DNA from: Pseudomonas sp. QS1027
GTDB taxonomy: Bacteria > Pseudomonadota > Gammaproteobacteria > Pseudomonadales > Pseudomonadaceae
Direction: 5' to 3'
DNA: 64,000 bases
NCBI RefSeq assembly: GCF_002814235.1
Contig: NZ_PHSU01000040.1
Span: 34,627-98,626, forward strand
The translations under genes and the position numbers were made by a program. The notes under the pieces were generated by a model. That model saw nothing but the letters and a program-made list of their open reading frames with translations. It had not been told where the DNA came from and did not search any database. Each line of letters begins with the position of its first letter. Positions within the stretch are counted from its first letter, which is position 1. Below are positions 32,245 to 40,288 of this stretch, one piece after another.

Positions 32245-32272
32245 AAAGGCCGATTCACAGGTGGTGTGCTCT

Positions 32273-32362
32273 TGCAGGAGCCGGCTTGCTGGCGATTCAG
32301 ACGCCGTGGTATTTCAGGCCGACCGCGTTATCGTTCATCGCTGGCAAGCCGGCTCCCGCAAG
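32273..32362. repeat. inverted pair of REP elements
   Basis: TGCAGGAGCCGGCTTGCTGGCGATTC (32273-32298) and CATCGCTGGCAAGCCGGCTCC plus CGCA (32336-32360) face each other between the DUF2796 gene and the ABC ATPase gene. Both have small changes from the usual core. Confidence 0.85.
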
Positions 32363-32374
32363 GATTGAGATGGA

Positions 32375-32986
32375 TCAGAACTTCAGGGTGGCAGCCTCTG
32401 GCGTGACGTCAACCCCTTGTTGGCCGCTGCCGGAAATCAACTGCACCTGGATCTTGTGAGTTGCCGGGAAAGTCTTGAACACCTGGCCCAGGTCCAGGGT
32501 CTTCAGCGCGGCCGGAGTGGCGCAGGTGAATTGGTAATGAGCGTGGATCTCGCTGTGATCGTGATGATGCTCGGCCACGGCGGGCTGGGTGCCGGCGGCG
32601 GCTTCAGGGGCGTGATCGTCGTCATCATCGTCATCGGCATCTTCAGGTGCCGGATCGCCGAACAGCGGGCTTTCCAGTTCCTGGTTGGCCACTACGCAGC
32701 CAGCGGCTTTCGGCAGGTTGAACAGCTCCAGCGGCTTGTCCAGCAAGGCGCGCACGGCGGCGACCTTGGCCTTGTCGGCGTCGGTGGTGGCCGGGTGTTC
32801 GAAGCCCACCAGGTTCATCGCCGGGCTTTGCAGTTCCAGTTCCAGGGTCTGCCCGTCCAGCGCGGCGTTCAGCCGACCAACGCCATGCTCGTGGGCGCCG
32901 AGGCTGCCATGTTCGTGGGCTTCATGGGCCTGGGCGGCAACCAGCGGGAGCAGGGCAAAAGGCAGGGCGAGCAGCAGGTGGCGCAT
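32375..32986 (-). CDS. His-rich DUF2796 protein, probable periplasmic zinc binder
   Basis: 203 residues: a signal peptide (MRHLLLALPFALLPLVAAQA) and a mature start loaded with His (HEAHEHGSLGAHEHGVG). In the middle is an acidic run of seven or more Asp followed by DHAPE and then EHHHDHSEIHAHY. These are typical metal-chelating stretches. The DUF2796 core includes LELELQSPAMNLVGFEHPA. A Zur-type operator lies 39 bases upstream, so the gene is probably switched on when zinc is scarce. It heads the ABC/DUF3299 cluster and likely delivers or buffers zinc in the periplasm; that role is inference. Confidence 0.88.
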   Translation of the reverse strand: MRHLLLALPFALLPLVAAQAHEAHEHGSLGAHEHGVGRLNAALDGQTLELELQSPAMNLVGFEHPATTDADKAKVAAVRALLDKPLELFNLPKAAGCVVANQELESPLFGDPAPEDADDDDDDDHAPEAAAGTQPAVAEHHHDHSEIHAHYQFTCATPAALKTLDLGQVFKTFPATHKIQVQLISGSGQQGVDVTPEAATLKF

Positions 32987-33024
32987 GGCGTTTCTCCAGG
33001 AACGGCAACAAGGGTATTTTGTTA

Positions 33025-33039
33025 TGTGATCTTATAACA
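33025..33039 (-). promoter_or_regulatory. Zur-type box upstream of the DUF2796 gene
   Basis: TGTGATCTTATAACA agrees at 12 of 14 defined positions with the gamma-proteobacterial Zur consensus TGTTATANTATAACA, and the surrounding bases continue the palindrome (TTGTTAT...ATAACAA). It sits 39 bases before the start codon, in promoter position. Confidence 0.75.
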
Positions 33040-33121
33040 ATTTATGTCTTGTTCGGCCACTGGCTTGGCGTCTCGAGTGACGCGTGGGAGCATGGGCGCC
33101 TGCAATCGCGAGGTGAACATC

Positions 33122-33472
33122 ATGGTGCGAATTCGAGGCACCATCGGCCAATGGCCGGTGGATTTGACGGTTGAGCTGGATGATAGCGACTGGGCGCGTT
33201 TGGGCGCGCAGTTTCAGGTGAGTGTGCCGGCAGATGCGGGCGCTGCGGTGGTGGCAAGGCCGGTGAGCCAGGACGATGCGTTGTGGCAGACGGCCAGGGA
33301 CCTGGTGCGCCAGGCCGGACAGATCGACGGGCCGCAGTTGCTGGGACAGTTGGAAGCGTTGGCGGGGAGCACGGCGGCGGCCAAGCGCTTGTTGGTGCGC
33401 TTGCGCCATTGCAGCGAGATCAAGGTGGTGAGCGGGACGGATTCGCCGCTTTACAGCTGGGCCGAGGCCTGA
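33122..33472 (+). CDS. small conserved-looking protein of unknown function, 116 aa
   Basis: Not recognised beyond its position, which matches P. aeruginosa PA4062 between the zinc-linked cluster and the thioredoxin-like gene. The protein (MVRIRGTIGQWPVDLTVELD, DDALWQTARDLVRQAGQID, AAKRLLVRLRHCSEIKV) has no signal or membrane segment; the N-terminal half looks like beta strands and the rest helical. The start at ATG 33122 is preferred over 33044 because the upstream codons read through the Zur-box region and are poor. It is divergent from the DUF2796 gene, so the Zur box might also affect it. Confidence 0.7.
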   Translation: MVRIRGTIGQWPVDLTVELDDSDWARLGAQFQVSVPADAGAAVVARPVSQDDALWQTARDLVRQAGQIDGPQLLGQLEALAGSTAAAKRLLVRLRHCSEIKVVSGTDSPLYSWAEA

Positions 33473-33508
33473 GGGCGGAACCCTGACCCCATATACGACA
33501 CCCATCCT

Positions 33509-33586
33509 GTAGGAGCCGGCTTGCTGGCGATGCAGGCACCGCGGTAAATCAGACAGACCGCGTCATCGTTCATCGCCAGCAAGGTC
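33509..33586. repeat. REP element with a truncated inverted partner
   Basis: A full copy TGTAGGAGCCGGCTTGCTGGCGATG (33509-33533) faces only the outer half of a second copy (CATCGCCAGCAAGG, about 33570-33583), which is cut off exactly where the convergent gene ends (33588). Confidence 0.75.
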
Positions 33587-33587
33587 T

Positions 33588-34460
33588 TTAGTACAACGCG
33601 GCAAACAACCGGCGACGGTAGGTGGTCACCAGCGGATGGTCATTGCCCAGCAGATCGAACACCTGCAACAAGGTCTTGTGCGGCAGCCCTTCGCTGTAGC
33701 CGCGATTGCGGGTAAACAGCTTGAGCAAACCCTCCAGTGCCGCTTCGTACTGCTGGCGCGACAGTTGTTGTACCGCCAACTGATAGGCTGCTTCGTCATC
33801 CTGCGGGTTTTGCGCCAGGCGCGCTTTCAAGTCAGCGACCTCCGGCAGGTCGGCCGCCTGACGCAAGAACGTCAGCTGCGCCTTGGCCCCGGCCAGCGCG
33901 GCCTTGTGCTCGTCGCTCTTCACCGCGTCCAGCACCGCCTGGGCTTCGTCCAACTCGCCACGCTCGGCCAGGCAACGGCCATAAAGGATCAGTGCCTTGG
34001 CGTTGCTGTTGTCTTCGCCCAGCAGTTCCTTCAGGACCGCTTCGGCATCACCGATCCGACCTTCGGCAAACAGCGCTTCGGCCTGCTCAAGAGGATCGGC
34101 GGCCGGTGGCGGTGGCATCTGCACATGGGGTTCGAGCAGTTTGCGCACCGCCGATTCCGGCTGGGCACCGGCGAAACCGTCCACTGGCTGGCCGTCCTTG
34201 AACAGCACCACGGTCGGCAGGCTACGGATGCCAAAGCGGGCGACGATATCCTGCTCGGCATCGCAGTCGACCTTGGCCAGCAGCAGTTCGCCCTGATAGC
34301 TCTCGGCGATCTGTTGCAGCATCGGCATCAACGCCTTGCAGGGCGCGCACCACTCGGCCCAGAAGTCCACCAGCACCGGCTTGTGGAACGAATTCTCGAT
34401 CACCGATTGGTCGAAATCAGCGGTAGTGGCGTCGAAGATGTAAGGGGTGGGCTGAGTCAT
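33588..34460 (-). CDS. cnoX: thioredoxin-TPR protein, CnoX/YbbN family
   Basis: 290 residues: a thioredoxin fold at 1-110 (VLVDFWAEWCAPCKALMPML, active-site CAPC; cis-Pro in RSLPTVVLF) joined to a TPR-like helical domain (125-290: EQAEALFAEGRIGDAEAVLK, YGRCLAERGELDEAQAVLDA). This is the CnoX (YbbN) layout, a holdase and redox partner that passes clients to chaperonins. E. coli CnoX has lost the Cys pair (SQHC) and Caulobacter keeps it; here both cysteines are present, so it may reduce clients as well. Monocistronic in appearance, next to the SAM methyltransferase gene with a 30-base gap. Confidence 0.9.
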   Translation of the reverse strand: MTQPTPYIFDATTADFDQSVIENSFHKPVLVDFWAEWCAPCKALMPMLQQIAESYQGELLLAKVDCDAEQDIVARFGIRSLPTVVLFKDGQPVDGFAGAQPESAVRKLLEPHVQMPPPPAADPLEQAEALFAEGRIGDAEAVLKELLGEDNSNAKALILYGRCLAERGELDEAQAVLDAVKSDEHKAALAGAKAQLTFLRQAADLPEVADLKARLAQNPQDDEAAYQLAVQQLSRQQYEAALEGLLKLFTRNRGYSEGLPHKTLLQVFDLLGNDHPLVTTYRRRLFAALY

Positions 34461-34490
34461 CGGAATCTCGGAAAACGGGGAATGGAACCA

Positions 34491-35177
34491 CTATAAAGCT
34501 TGGGCGGGATGGCCGAAAGCAGCCTGACGCTGAGCATGGTAAAGGCTGACATGGCGAAACTCCTCTGGCTCCGCCAGGTCCGGCAGTGTGAAGGCTTCGA
34601 GCATTTCCAGGCGGCGATACAGCGGATGACGGAAATCCCTAACCCGCGAATCCGCCACCAAGGCCTCCTGGCCGCGACTGAGGAACTGGTCGAGCAGCGG
34701 CAGGTTTTCCCGGTCATAGAGCACATCGGCCACCAGGATCAGATCGAAACGATCGCTCTCGGCAAAGAAGTCCTCGCTGTAGCTCAGTTCCACGCCATTG
34801 AGCGCGGCATTCGCCCGGCAGGCTGCCAGCGCCAGCGGGTCGAGATCGCAGGCCACCACTTCCAGCGCCCCGGCCCGGGCCGCGGCAATCGCCGCCACGC
34901 CGGAGCCAGCACCGAAATCCAGCACCCGCTTGCCTGCCACCCAGTGCGGGTTTTCCGCCAGGTAGCGGGCCATGGCCAGGCCGCTGGCCCAGCAGAAACT
35001 CCAATAAGGCGGTTCATGCAGGATTCGCCGGGTTTCTTCCGGGGTAAAGGCGCGATCCATGTTGTGCGCGTCGATCAGCCACAACTGCAGCGCGGTCCCC
35101 GGTAATTCACAGGCCACCAGTTGCGCATCGCCGAGCAACTCGCTCAAGGAACGTTGCAGGTCCGGCGGTGCACTCAT
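34491..35177 (-). CDS. class I SAM-dependent protein-lysine methyltransferase (ETFB-KMT-like)
   Basis: 228 residues with a Rossmann SAM-binding fold: motif I VLDFGAGSGVAAIAAAR (about 84-100), motif II acidic residue in VVACDLDPLALA, the post-I loop, and motif IV LILVADVLYDRENLP. The aromatic-rich segment EPPYWSFCWASGLAMARYL before motif I and the motif IV DVLYD type are characteristic of the METTL20/ETFB lysine methyltransferase group. The probable target is a protein such as the electron-transfer flavoprotein beta subunit; unproven here. Its ATG overlaps the stop of the upstream lipoprotein gene by four bases, so they form one operon. Confidence 0.85.
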   Translation of the reverse strand: MSAPPDLQRSLSELLGDAQLVACELPGTALQLWLIDAHNMDRAFTPEETRRILHEPPYWSFCWASGLAMARYLAENPHWVAGKRVLDFGAGSGVAAIAAARAGALEVVACDLDPLALAACRANAALNGVELSYSEDFFAESDRFDLILVADVLYDRENLPLLDQFLSRGQEALVADSRVRDFRHPLYRRLEMLEAFTLPDLAEPEEFRHVSLYHAQRQAAFGHPAQAL

Positions 35178-35632
35178 GGCGCGGTAAAAAATTGCAGCTG
35201 GCCCAGGGCCTGGGTGGTCGGCTCGGTGATCCTTCGCGATGGCAGATGCAGGATCAATTGCCCGGACTGGCTGGCCCGCCCGCGCAATTCCACGCGGCTG
35301 CCCACCGGGAACACTTCCGGGTTGAAGCGCAGGCGGAACGGCAGGACCTGCCCGGTGCCGTTGATCTTGCTGCTGGCCAGCAATTGCTGCGGACGGCCGC
35401 GCTCGTCGATCACCAACAGTGCCAGTTCCACTTCCGCGTTCTTCGGCACGCCCTGCAAGGTACCGCTCAATTCACGCTGAAAAGCGGGCAGCGGGCCGAG
35501 CTCTTCATAGGGACTGACCGGTTTGCTCGTCTGCTGTTGGGCCGGTGCCGCCGGGACGGGCTTGGGCGGCGGGCTGCCGCAGGCGGCCAGGAGGCCGGCG
35601 AGGCTGAGCAAAACAAGCGGTCGTACTGACAT
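35174..35632 (-). CDS. YbaY-like lipoprotein
   Basis: 152 residues. The lipobox LLAAC (Cys18, after MSVRPLVLLSLAGLLAAC) predicts a lipid-anchored envelope protein. It is followed by a Pro/Gln-rich linker and a beta-sandwich domain (ELSGTLQGVPKNAEVELALL, QVLPFRLRFNPEVFPVGS) like the YbaY/META-related lipoproteins that sometimes bind small ligands. Function is unknown. ATG 35632 is set by the signal sequence; the frame is open to 35728. It overlaps the methyltransferase gene downstream (ATGA) and is divergent from nrdR. Confidence 0.82.
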   Translation of the reverse strand: MSVRPLVLLSLAGLLAACGSPPPKPVPAAPAQQQTSKPVSPYEELGPLPAFQRELSGTLQGVPKNAEVELALLVIDERGRPQQLLASSKINGTGQVLPFRLRFNPEVFPVGSRVELRGRASQSGQLILHLPSRRITEPTTQALGQLQFFTAP

Positions 35633-35773
35633 GAACGGCTCCAACTGAAGACGAAATCCGATGTATCTATGTGGATAAAAGGTAGTCGGGCGACTGTATA
35701 CCGCAAACCCTATGGCTTGTCTTGCCACGGGGATGCGCTACCATGGCCCTCCCATTTTTTGTTGCCTGCCACC

Positions 35774-36238
35774 ATGCACTGTCCCTTCTGCGGTGCCAAC
35801 GACACCAAAGTCATCGACTCGCGTCTGGTCGCCGAGGGCGAGCAGGTGCGCCGCCGGCGCGAATGCCTGGCCTGCGGTGAACGTTTTACCACCTTCGAGA
35901 CCGCCGAACTGGTCCTCCCGCGCCTGATCAAGCAGGACGGCAGCCGCCAACCCTTCGACGAAGAAAAACTCCGCGCCGGCATGCAGCGCGCGCTGGAAAA
36001 GCGCCCGGTCAGTGTCGAACGCCTGGAAGCCGCGCTGGTGCATATCAAGCACAAGCTGCGGGCCACCGGCGAGCGCGAGGTCAAGTCGCTGGTCGTCGGT
36101 GAACTGGTGATGGCCGAGTTACAGAAACTCGACGAAGTCGCCTATATCCGTTTCGCGTCGGTCTATCGCCGCTTCCAGGATCTCAACGAGTTCCGCGAAG
36201 AGATCGACCGCCTTGCCCGCGAGCCCGCCAAAGAATGA
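35774..36238 (+). CDS. nrdR: transcriptional repressor NrdR
   Basis: 154 residues. An N-terminal zinc ribbon (MHCPFCGANDTKVIDSR, CLACGERFTTFE; Cys3, Cys6, Cys31, Cys34) binds DNA, and an ATP-cone domain (about 49-139: RLIKQDGSRQPFDEEKLRAG) senses dATP/ATP. NrdR represses ribonucleotide reductase genes. The start at 35774 is fixed by the conserved MHCPFC opening. The stop overlaps ribD by four bases (ATGA), so it heads the riboflavin operon as in many proteobacteria. Confidence 0.97.
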   Translation: MHCPFCGANDTKVIDSRLVAEGEQVRRRRECLACGERFTTFETAELVLPRLIKQDGSRQPFDEEKLRAGMQRALEKRPVSVERLEAALVHIKHKLRATGEREVKSLVVGELVMAELQKLDEVAYIRFASVYRRFQDLNEFREEIDRLAREPAKE

Positions 36239-37374
36239 GCCTTTCGACCGAGCAGGCCGTCCTCGATGCCCACTACATGGCCCGTGCCCTGGAGCTGGCC
36301 CGCAAGGGCCGTTACTCGACCCACCCGAACCCACGGGTCGGTTGTGTGATCGTGCAGGCGGGGGTGGTGGTTGGCGAAGGCTGGCACGTGCGCGCCGGCG
36401 AGCCCCATGCCGAGGTGCATGCCTTGCGCGAGGCGGGCGAAAACGCTCGTGGTGCCACGGCCTACGTGACCCTGGAGCCGTGCAGCCACTTCGGCCGTAC
36501 GCCGCCGTGTGCCGACGCCCTGGTCAAGGCCGGCGTGGCGCGGGTGGTCGCGGCCATGCAGGACCCCAACCCGGAAGTCGCCGGACGCGGCCTCAAACGC
36601 CTGGCCGATGCCGGTATCGCCGTACACAGCGGTGTGCTGGAGGGTGAAGCGCGGGCGCTGAACCAGGGCTTCCTCAAGCGCATGGAACACGGTGTGCCGT
36701 TCGTGCGGGTCAAGTTGGCGATGAGCCTGGACGGGCGCACCGCCATGGCCAGCGGCGAAAGCCAGTGGATCACCGGCCCTGAGGCCCGTTCCGCGGTGCA
36801 GCGTTTGCGGGCCCAGGCCAGCGTGGTGCTGACCGGCGCCGACAGCGTGCTGGCGGACCATGCGCGGATGACCGTGCGCCCCGCCGAGCTGGGCCTCGAT
36901 CCCGAACTGACCGCCCTGGCCGAACGCCGTCCACCCCTGCGGGTGTTGATCGACGGTCGCCTGCGGGTACCGCTGGACGCCGCGTTCTTCACGGCGGGTC
37001 CGGCGCTGGTGGTGACCTGCACCCCAGGCGCCGCCGAACGCTATCAGGCCCTGGGCCATGAATTGCTGGAAGTCCCCGGCGCCGAAGGTCACGTCGACCT
37101 GCGCCGCCTGCTCACCGAACTGGCTGCCCGTGGCATCAACGAAGTGCTGGTGGAAGCCGGCCCGCGTCTGGCGGGGGCCTTTGCCCGGCAGGGTCTGGTG
37201 GACGAATACCAATTGTTTGTCGCCGGTCAGTTCCTCGGCTCCACGGCGCGCCCATTGTTGGACTGGCCGTTGGACCGGATGAACCAGGCACCGCGGCTGA
37301 AAATCACCGAAATGCGCGCTGTCGGCAGTGACTGGCGAGTCACCGCAATACCTGATCCCGCACCCGGCGTATAA
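36235..37374 (+). CDS. ribD: bifunctional riboflavin deaminase/reductase RibD
   Basis: 379 residues. The deaminase domain (1-145) has the zinc-site motifs HAEVHALREAG and EPCSHFGRTPPC, which deaminate the pyrimidine from GTP cyclohydrolase II. The reductase domain (about 150-375) has VKLAMSLDGRTAMASGESQW and INEVLVEAGPRLAGAF and reduces the ribosyl group with NADPH. Both halves look intact. It overlaps nrdR by four bases and is followed 45 bases later by ribE, forming an nrdR-ribD-ribE-ribBA-ribH-nusB-thiL-pgpA series. No FMN riboswitch was recognised ahead of it. Confidence 0.97.
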   Translation: MSLSTEQAVLDAHYMARALELARKGRYSTHPNPRVGCVIVQAGVVVGEGWHVRAGEPHAEVHALREAGENARGATAYVTLEPCSHFGRTPPCADALVKAGVARVVAAMQDPNPEVAGRGLKRLADAGIAVHSGVLEGEARALNQGFLKRMEHGVPFVRVKLAMSLDGRTAMASGESQWITGPEARSAVQRLRAQASVVLTGADSVLADHARMTVRPAELGLDPELTALAERRPPLRVLIDGRLRVPLDAAFFTAGPALVVTCTPGAAERYQALGHELLEVPGAEGHVDLRRLLTELAARGINEVLVEAGPRLAGAFARQGLVDEYQLFVAGQFLGSTARPLLDWPLDRMNQAPRLKITEMRAVGSDWRVTAIPDPAPGV

Positions 37375-37419
37375 TTTTTGGCTTGCGCCACGCGCGGGCC
37401 TGTTCTCGAGGAGGACTTC

Positions 37420-38082
37420 ATGTTTACCGGCATTATCGAATCCATCGGCAGTATCCGTGCCCTGAACCCCAAGGGCGGCGACGTCCGCGTCTACGTGGAA
37501 ACCGGCAAGCTGGACCTGGCCGACGTCAAGCTCGGCGACAGCATCGCGGTCAACGGCGTCTGCCTGACCGCCGTCGAGCTGCCGGGCGACGGCTTCTGGG
37601 CCGACGTCAGCCGTGAAACCCTGGACTGCACCGCCTTCAACCAGTTGAAAGCCGGCAGCCGGGTCAACCTGGAAAAAGCCCTGACCCCGACCACGCGTCT
37701 GGGTGGGCACCTGGTCAGCGGCCATGTCGACGGTGTCGGCGAAGTGGTCGCCCGTGAAGAAAACGCCCGGGCCATCCAGTTCCGTATCCGCGCGCCGAAA
37801 GACCTGGCCAAGTACATCGCCCACAAGGGCTCGATCACCGTCGACGGCACCAGCCTGACGGTCAACGCCGTGAACGGCGCCGAGTTCGACCTGACCATCG
37901 TCCCGCACACCCTGGCCGAAACCATCATGGCCGACTACCGTCCAGGCCGTCAGGTCAACCTCGAAGTCGACCTGCTGGCCCGTTACCTGGAGCGCCTGCT
38001 GCTGGGCGACAAGGCCGCGGAGCCGTCGAGCGGCGGCATTACCGAAAGTTTCCTGGCCGCCAACGGCTACCTCAAATCCTGA
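37420..38082 (+). CDS. ribE: riboflavin synthase, alpha chain
   Basis: 220 residues formed by two lumazine-binding repeats: N-terminal MFTGIIESIGSI with GDSIAVNGVCLTAVEL, and a second copy from about 98 (GHLVSGHVDGVGEVV, KGSITVDGTSLTVNAVNG). The enzyme dismutates two 6,7-dimethyl-8-ribityllumazine molecules to riboflavin. The start is fixed by the family-typical MFTGII, with GGAGG at 37410-37414. It is often named ribC in Pseudomonas annotations. It lies between ribD and ribBA. Confidence 0.96.
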   Translation: MFTGIIESIGSIRALNPKGGDVRVYVETGKLDLADVKLGDSIAVNGVCLTAVELPGDGFWADVSRETLDCTAFNQLKAGSRVNLEKALTPTTRLGGHLVSGHVDGVGEVVAREENARAIQFRIRAPKDLAKYIAHKGSITVDGTSLTVNAVNGAEFDLTIVPHTLAETIMADYRPGRQVNLEVDLLARYLERLLLGDKAAEPSSGGITESFLAANGYLKS

Positions 38083-38113
38083 CACTCAAATTTTGAAAGA
38101 AGGAGGGTGCCGC

Positions 38114-39205
38114 GTGGCGCTCAACACGATTGAAGAACTGGTCGAAGACATTCGCCAGGGCAAGATGGTCATCCTCATGGATGACGAAGACCGCGAGAAC
38201 GAAGGCGACCTGATCATGGCCGCCGAATGCTGCAAGGCCGAGCACATCAACTTCATGGCCAAGCACGCCCGTGGCCTGATCTGCATGCCGATGAGCCGCG
38301 AGCGTTGCGAACTGCTCAAGCTGCCGCTGATGGCGCCGCGCAACGGTTCCGGCTTCGGCACCAAATTCACCGTGTCGATCGAAGCCAGCGAAGGGGTGAC
38401 CACCGGCATCTCCGCCGCTGACCGCGCCCGCACCGTGCAAGCGGCCGCGGCCAAGGACGCCAAGGCTGAAGACATCGTCAGCCCCGGTCATATCTTCCCG
38501 CTGATGGCTCAGCCCGGCGGCACCCTGGCCCGCGCCGGTCACACCGAAGCCGCCTGCGACCTGGCGCGCATGGCCGGTTTCGAGCCAAGTGGCGTGATCT
38601 GCGAAGTGATGAACGACGACGGCACCATGTCCCGTCGCGCCGAACTGGAAACCTTCGCCGCCGAACACAATATCAAGATCGGCACCATCGCCGACCTGAT
38701 TCACTACCGGATGATCCACGAACGTACCGTTCAGCGGATTGCCGAGCAGCCACTGGACAGCGAACTGGGTCATTTCAACCTGGTGACCTATCGTGATTCG
38801 GTGGAAGGCGATGTGCACATGGCCCTGACCCTGGGCAGCTTCTGCGCCGAAGAGCCGACCCTGGTGCGGGTGCACAACATGGACCCGCTGCGCGACCTGC
38901 TGATGGTCAAGCAACCCGGGCGCTGGAGCCTGCGCGCCGCCATGGCCGCGGTGGCCGAGGCCGGCAGCGGCGTGGTGCTGTTGCTCGGTCACCCGCTGGA
39001 CGGCGACGTCCTGCTGGCGCATATCCGCGAGACCGCCGAGCAGGTGCCGGCGAAAAAACCGACCACCTACAGCATCGTCGGGGCCGGTTCGCAGATCCTG
39101 CGGGACCTGGGCGTACGAAAAATGCGCCTGATGAGTGCGCCGATGAAGTTCAATGCGATATCCGGTTTCGACCTGGAAGTAGTAGAATACGTGCCCTCCG
39201 AATAA
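38114..39205 (+). CDS. ribBA: RibBA: DHBP synthase with degenerate GTP cyclohydrolase II domain
   Basis: 363 residues, GTG start with AAGGAGGG at 38098-38105. The N-terminal 3,4-dihydroxy-2-butanone 4-phosphate synthase domain is intact: MDDEDRENEGDL, ARGLICMPMS, PGHIFPLMAQPGGTLARAGH-TEAA. The C-terminal half (about 205-360) has the GTP cyclohydrolase II fold but lacks the three zinc cysteines: where the family has a CLTGD...SLRCDCG-type site, here it reads HMALTLGSFCAEEPTLVRVH. So only the DHBP synthase half should be active, and a separate RibA at 42647 supplies the cyclohydrolase. The same hybrid is seen in other pseudomonads. Confidence 0.95.
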   Translation: MALNTIEELVEDIRQGKMVILMDDEDRENEGDLIMAAECCKAEHINFMAKHARGLICMPMSRERCELLKLPLMAPRNGSGFGTKFTVSIEASEGVTTGISAADRARTVQAAAAKDAKAEDIVSPGHIFPLMAQPGGTLARAGHTEAACDLARMAGFEPSGVICEVMNDDGTMSRRAELETFAAEHNIKIGTIADLIHYRMIHERTVQRIAEQPLDSELGHFNLVTYRDSVEGDVHMALTLGSFCAEEPTLVRVHNMDPLRDLLMVKQPGRWSLRAAMAAVAEAGSGVVLLLGHPLDGDVLLAHIRETAEQVPAKKPTTYSIVGAGSQILRDLGVRKMRLMSAPMKFNAISGFDLEVVEYVPSE

Positions 39206-39251
39206 AGACTGGCTGTTCGCGGCCCTTGATTCGCGGTTCAAATATCCCTGA

Positions 39252-39274
39252 GGGGCGCGTACTAGGCGCGCCCC
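39252..39274 (+). other. GC-rich hairpin in the ribH leader
   Basis: GGGGCGCG, a 7-nt loop, then CGCGCCCC, 23 bases before the ribH start and 46 bases after the ribBA stop. A short GGCTCTTT tail follows. It may attenuate, stabilise or process the polycistronic mRNA; no FMN-riboswitch features were seen. Confidence 0.5.
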
Positions 39275-39296
39275 GGCTCTTTAAGAGAATTGTCGA

Positions 39297-39773
39297 ATGA
39301 CCCTGAAGACCATCGAAGGTACCTTCATCGCCCCCAAAGGCCGCTACGCCCTGGTGGTCGGCCGCTTCAACAGCTTCGTTGTCGAAAGCCTGGTGAGCGG
39401 CGCGGTTGACGCCCTGGTTCGCCACGGTGTCAGCGAAAGCGACATCACTATCATCCGCGCACCGGGTGCCTTCGAAATCCCGCTGGTGGCGCAGAAAGTC
39501 GCCCAGAAAGGTGATTTCTCGGCGATCATCGCCCTTGGCGCGGTCATTCGTGGCGGTACTCCGCACTTCGAATACGTGGCTGGCGAATGCACCAAGGGCC
39601 TGGCCCAGGTCTCCATGGAATTCGGCGTACCGGTGGCCTTCGGCGTGCTGACCGTTGATTCCATCGAACAAGCCATCGAACGTTCCGGCACCAAAGCCGG
39701 CAACAAAGGCGCCGAAGCCGCCCTTTCCGCCCTGGAAATGGTCAGCTTGCTGGCGCAATTGGAGGCTGTGTGA
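39297..39773 (+). CDS. ribH: 6,7-dimethyl-8-ribityllumazine synthase
   Basis: 158 residues, the beta subunit of riboflavin synthase. It condenses the RibD product with DHBP to form lumazine and assembles as pentamers or 60-mers. Family marks: the substrate-binding RFNSFVVESLVSGAVDAL, RAPGAFEIPLVAQK, ALGAVIRGGTPHFEYVAGEC with the catalytic His, and AFGVLTVDSIEQAIERSG. The stop overlaps the nusB GTG start, so the two are translationally coupled. Confidence 0.97.
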   Translation: MTLKTIEGTFIAPKGRYALVVGRFNSFVVESLVSGAVDALVRHGVSESDITIIRAPGAFEIPLVAQKVAQKGDFSAIIALGAVIRGGTPHFEYVAGECTKGLAQVSMEFGVPVAFGVLTVDSIEQAIERSGTKAGNKGAEAALSALEMVSLLAQLEAV

Positions 39774-40270
39774 TTAGCGACGAAAGCGATCGTTTCAACC
39801 CGCGCGATCCGAAGCCTGAAGGCTCCGGCAAGCCCTCCAAAAGCGTCAAGCGTCGCGAAGCCCGTCAGCTCGCGACCCAGGCCCTGTACCAGTGGCACAT
39901 GGCCAAGCAGTCGCTGAACGAGATCGAAGCGCAGTTCCGGGTCGACAACGATTTCAGCGATGTCGATGGCGCCTACTTCCGTGAAATCCTCCACGGCGTT
40001 CCGCAGTTCAAGAGCGAGATCGACACCGTTCTCAAGCCGTGCCTGGACATCGAGATCGAAGAGCTGGACCCGGTTGAACTGGCGGTGTTGCGCCTGTCCA
40101 CCTGGGAACTGCTCAAGCGCGTCGACGTGCCGTACCGCGTGGTGATCAACGAAGGGATCGAACTGGCCAAGGTCTACGGTTCCACCGACGGTCACAAGTT
40201 CGTCAACGGCGTGCTCGACAAACTGGCGCCGCGCCTGCGTGAAGCTGAAGTGAAGGCGTTCAAGCGCTGA
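39770..40270 (+). CDS. nusB: transcription antitermination factor NusB
   Basis: 166 residues. After a charged, Pro-rich N-terminal tail (about 1-25) comes the all-helical NusB domain: KRREARQLATQALYQWHMAK, LDPVELAVLRLSTWELL, VPYRVVINEGIELAKVYG and HKFVNGVLDKLAP. With NusE (S10) it binds boxA RNA to promote rRNA transcription. The GTG start at 39770 overlaps the ribH stop (GTGTGA) and has GGAGG five bases upstream. The ribH-nusB-thiL-pgpA order is conserved in gamma-proteobacteria. Confidence 0.96.
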   Translation: MISDESDRFNPRDPKPEGSGKPSKSVKRREARQLATQALYQWHMAKQSLNEIEAQFRVDNDFSDVDGAYFREILHGVPQFKSEIDTVLKPCLDIEIEELDPVELAVLRLSTWELLKRVDVPYRVVINEGIELAKVYGSTDGHKFVNGVLDKLAPRLREAEVKAFKR

Positions 40271-40288
40271 TCCGCGCTTGACCTTTGC

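Noticed and set aside
35633..39296. FMN riboswitch in the riboflavin operon
   Set aside because: Gaps before ribD, ribE, ribBA and ribH are 0-110 bases and lack the conserved RFN elements; only a simple GC hairpin precedes ribH.
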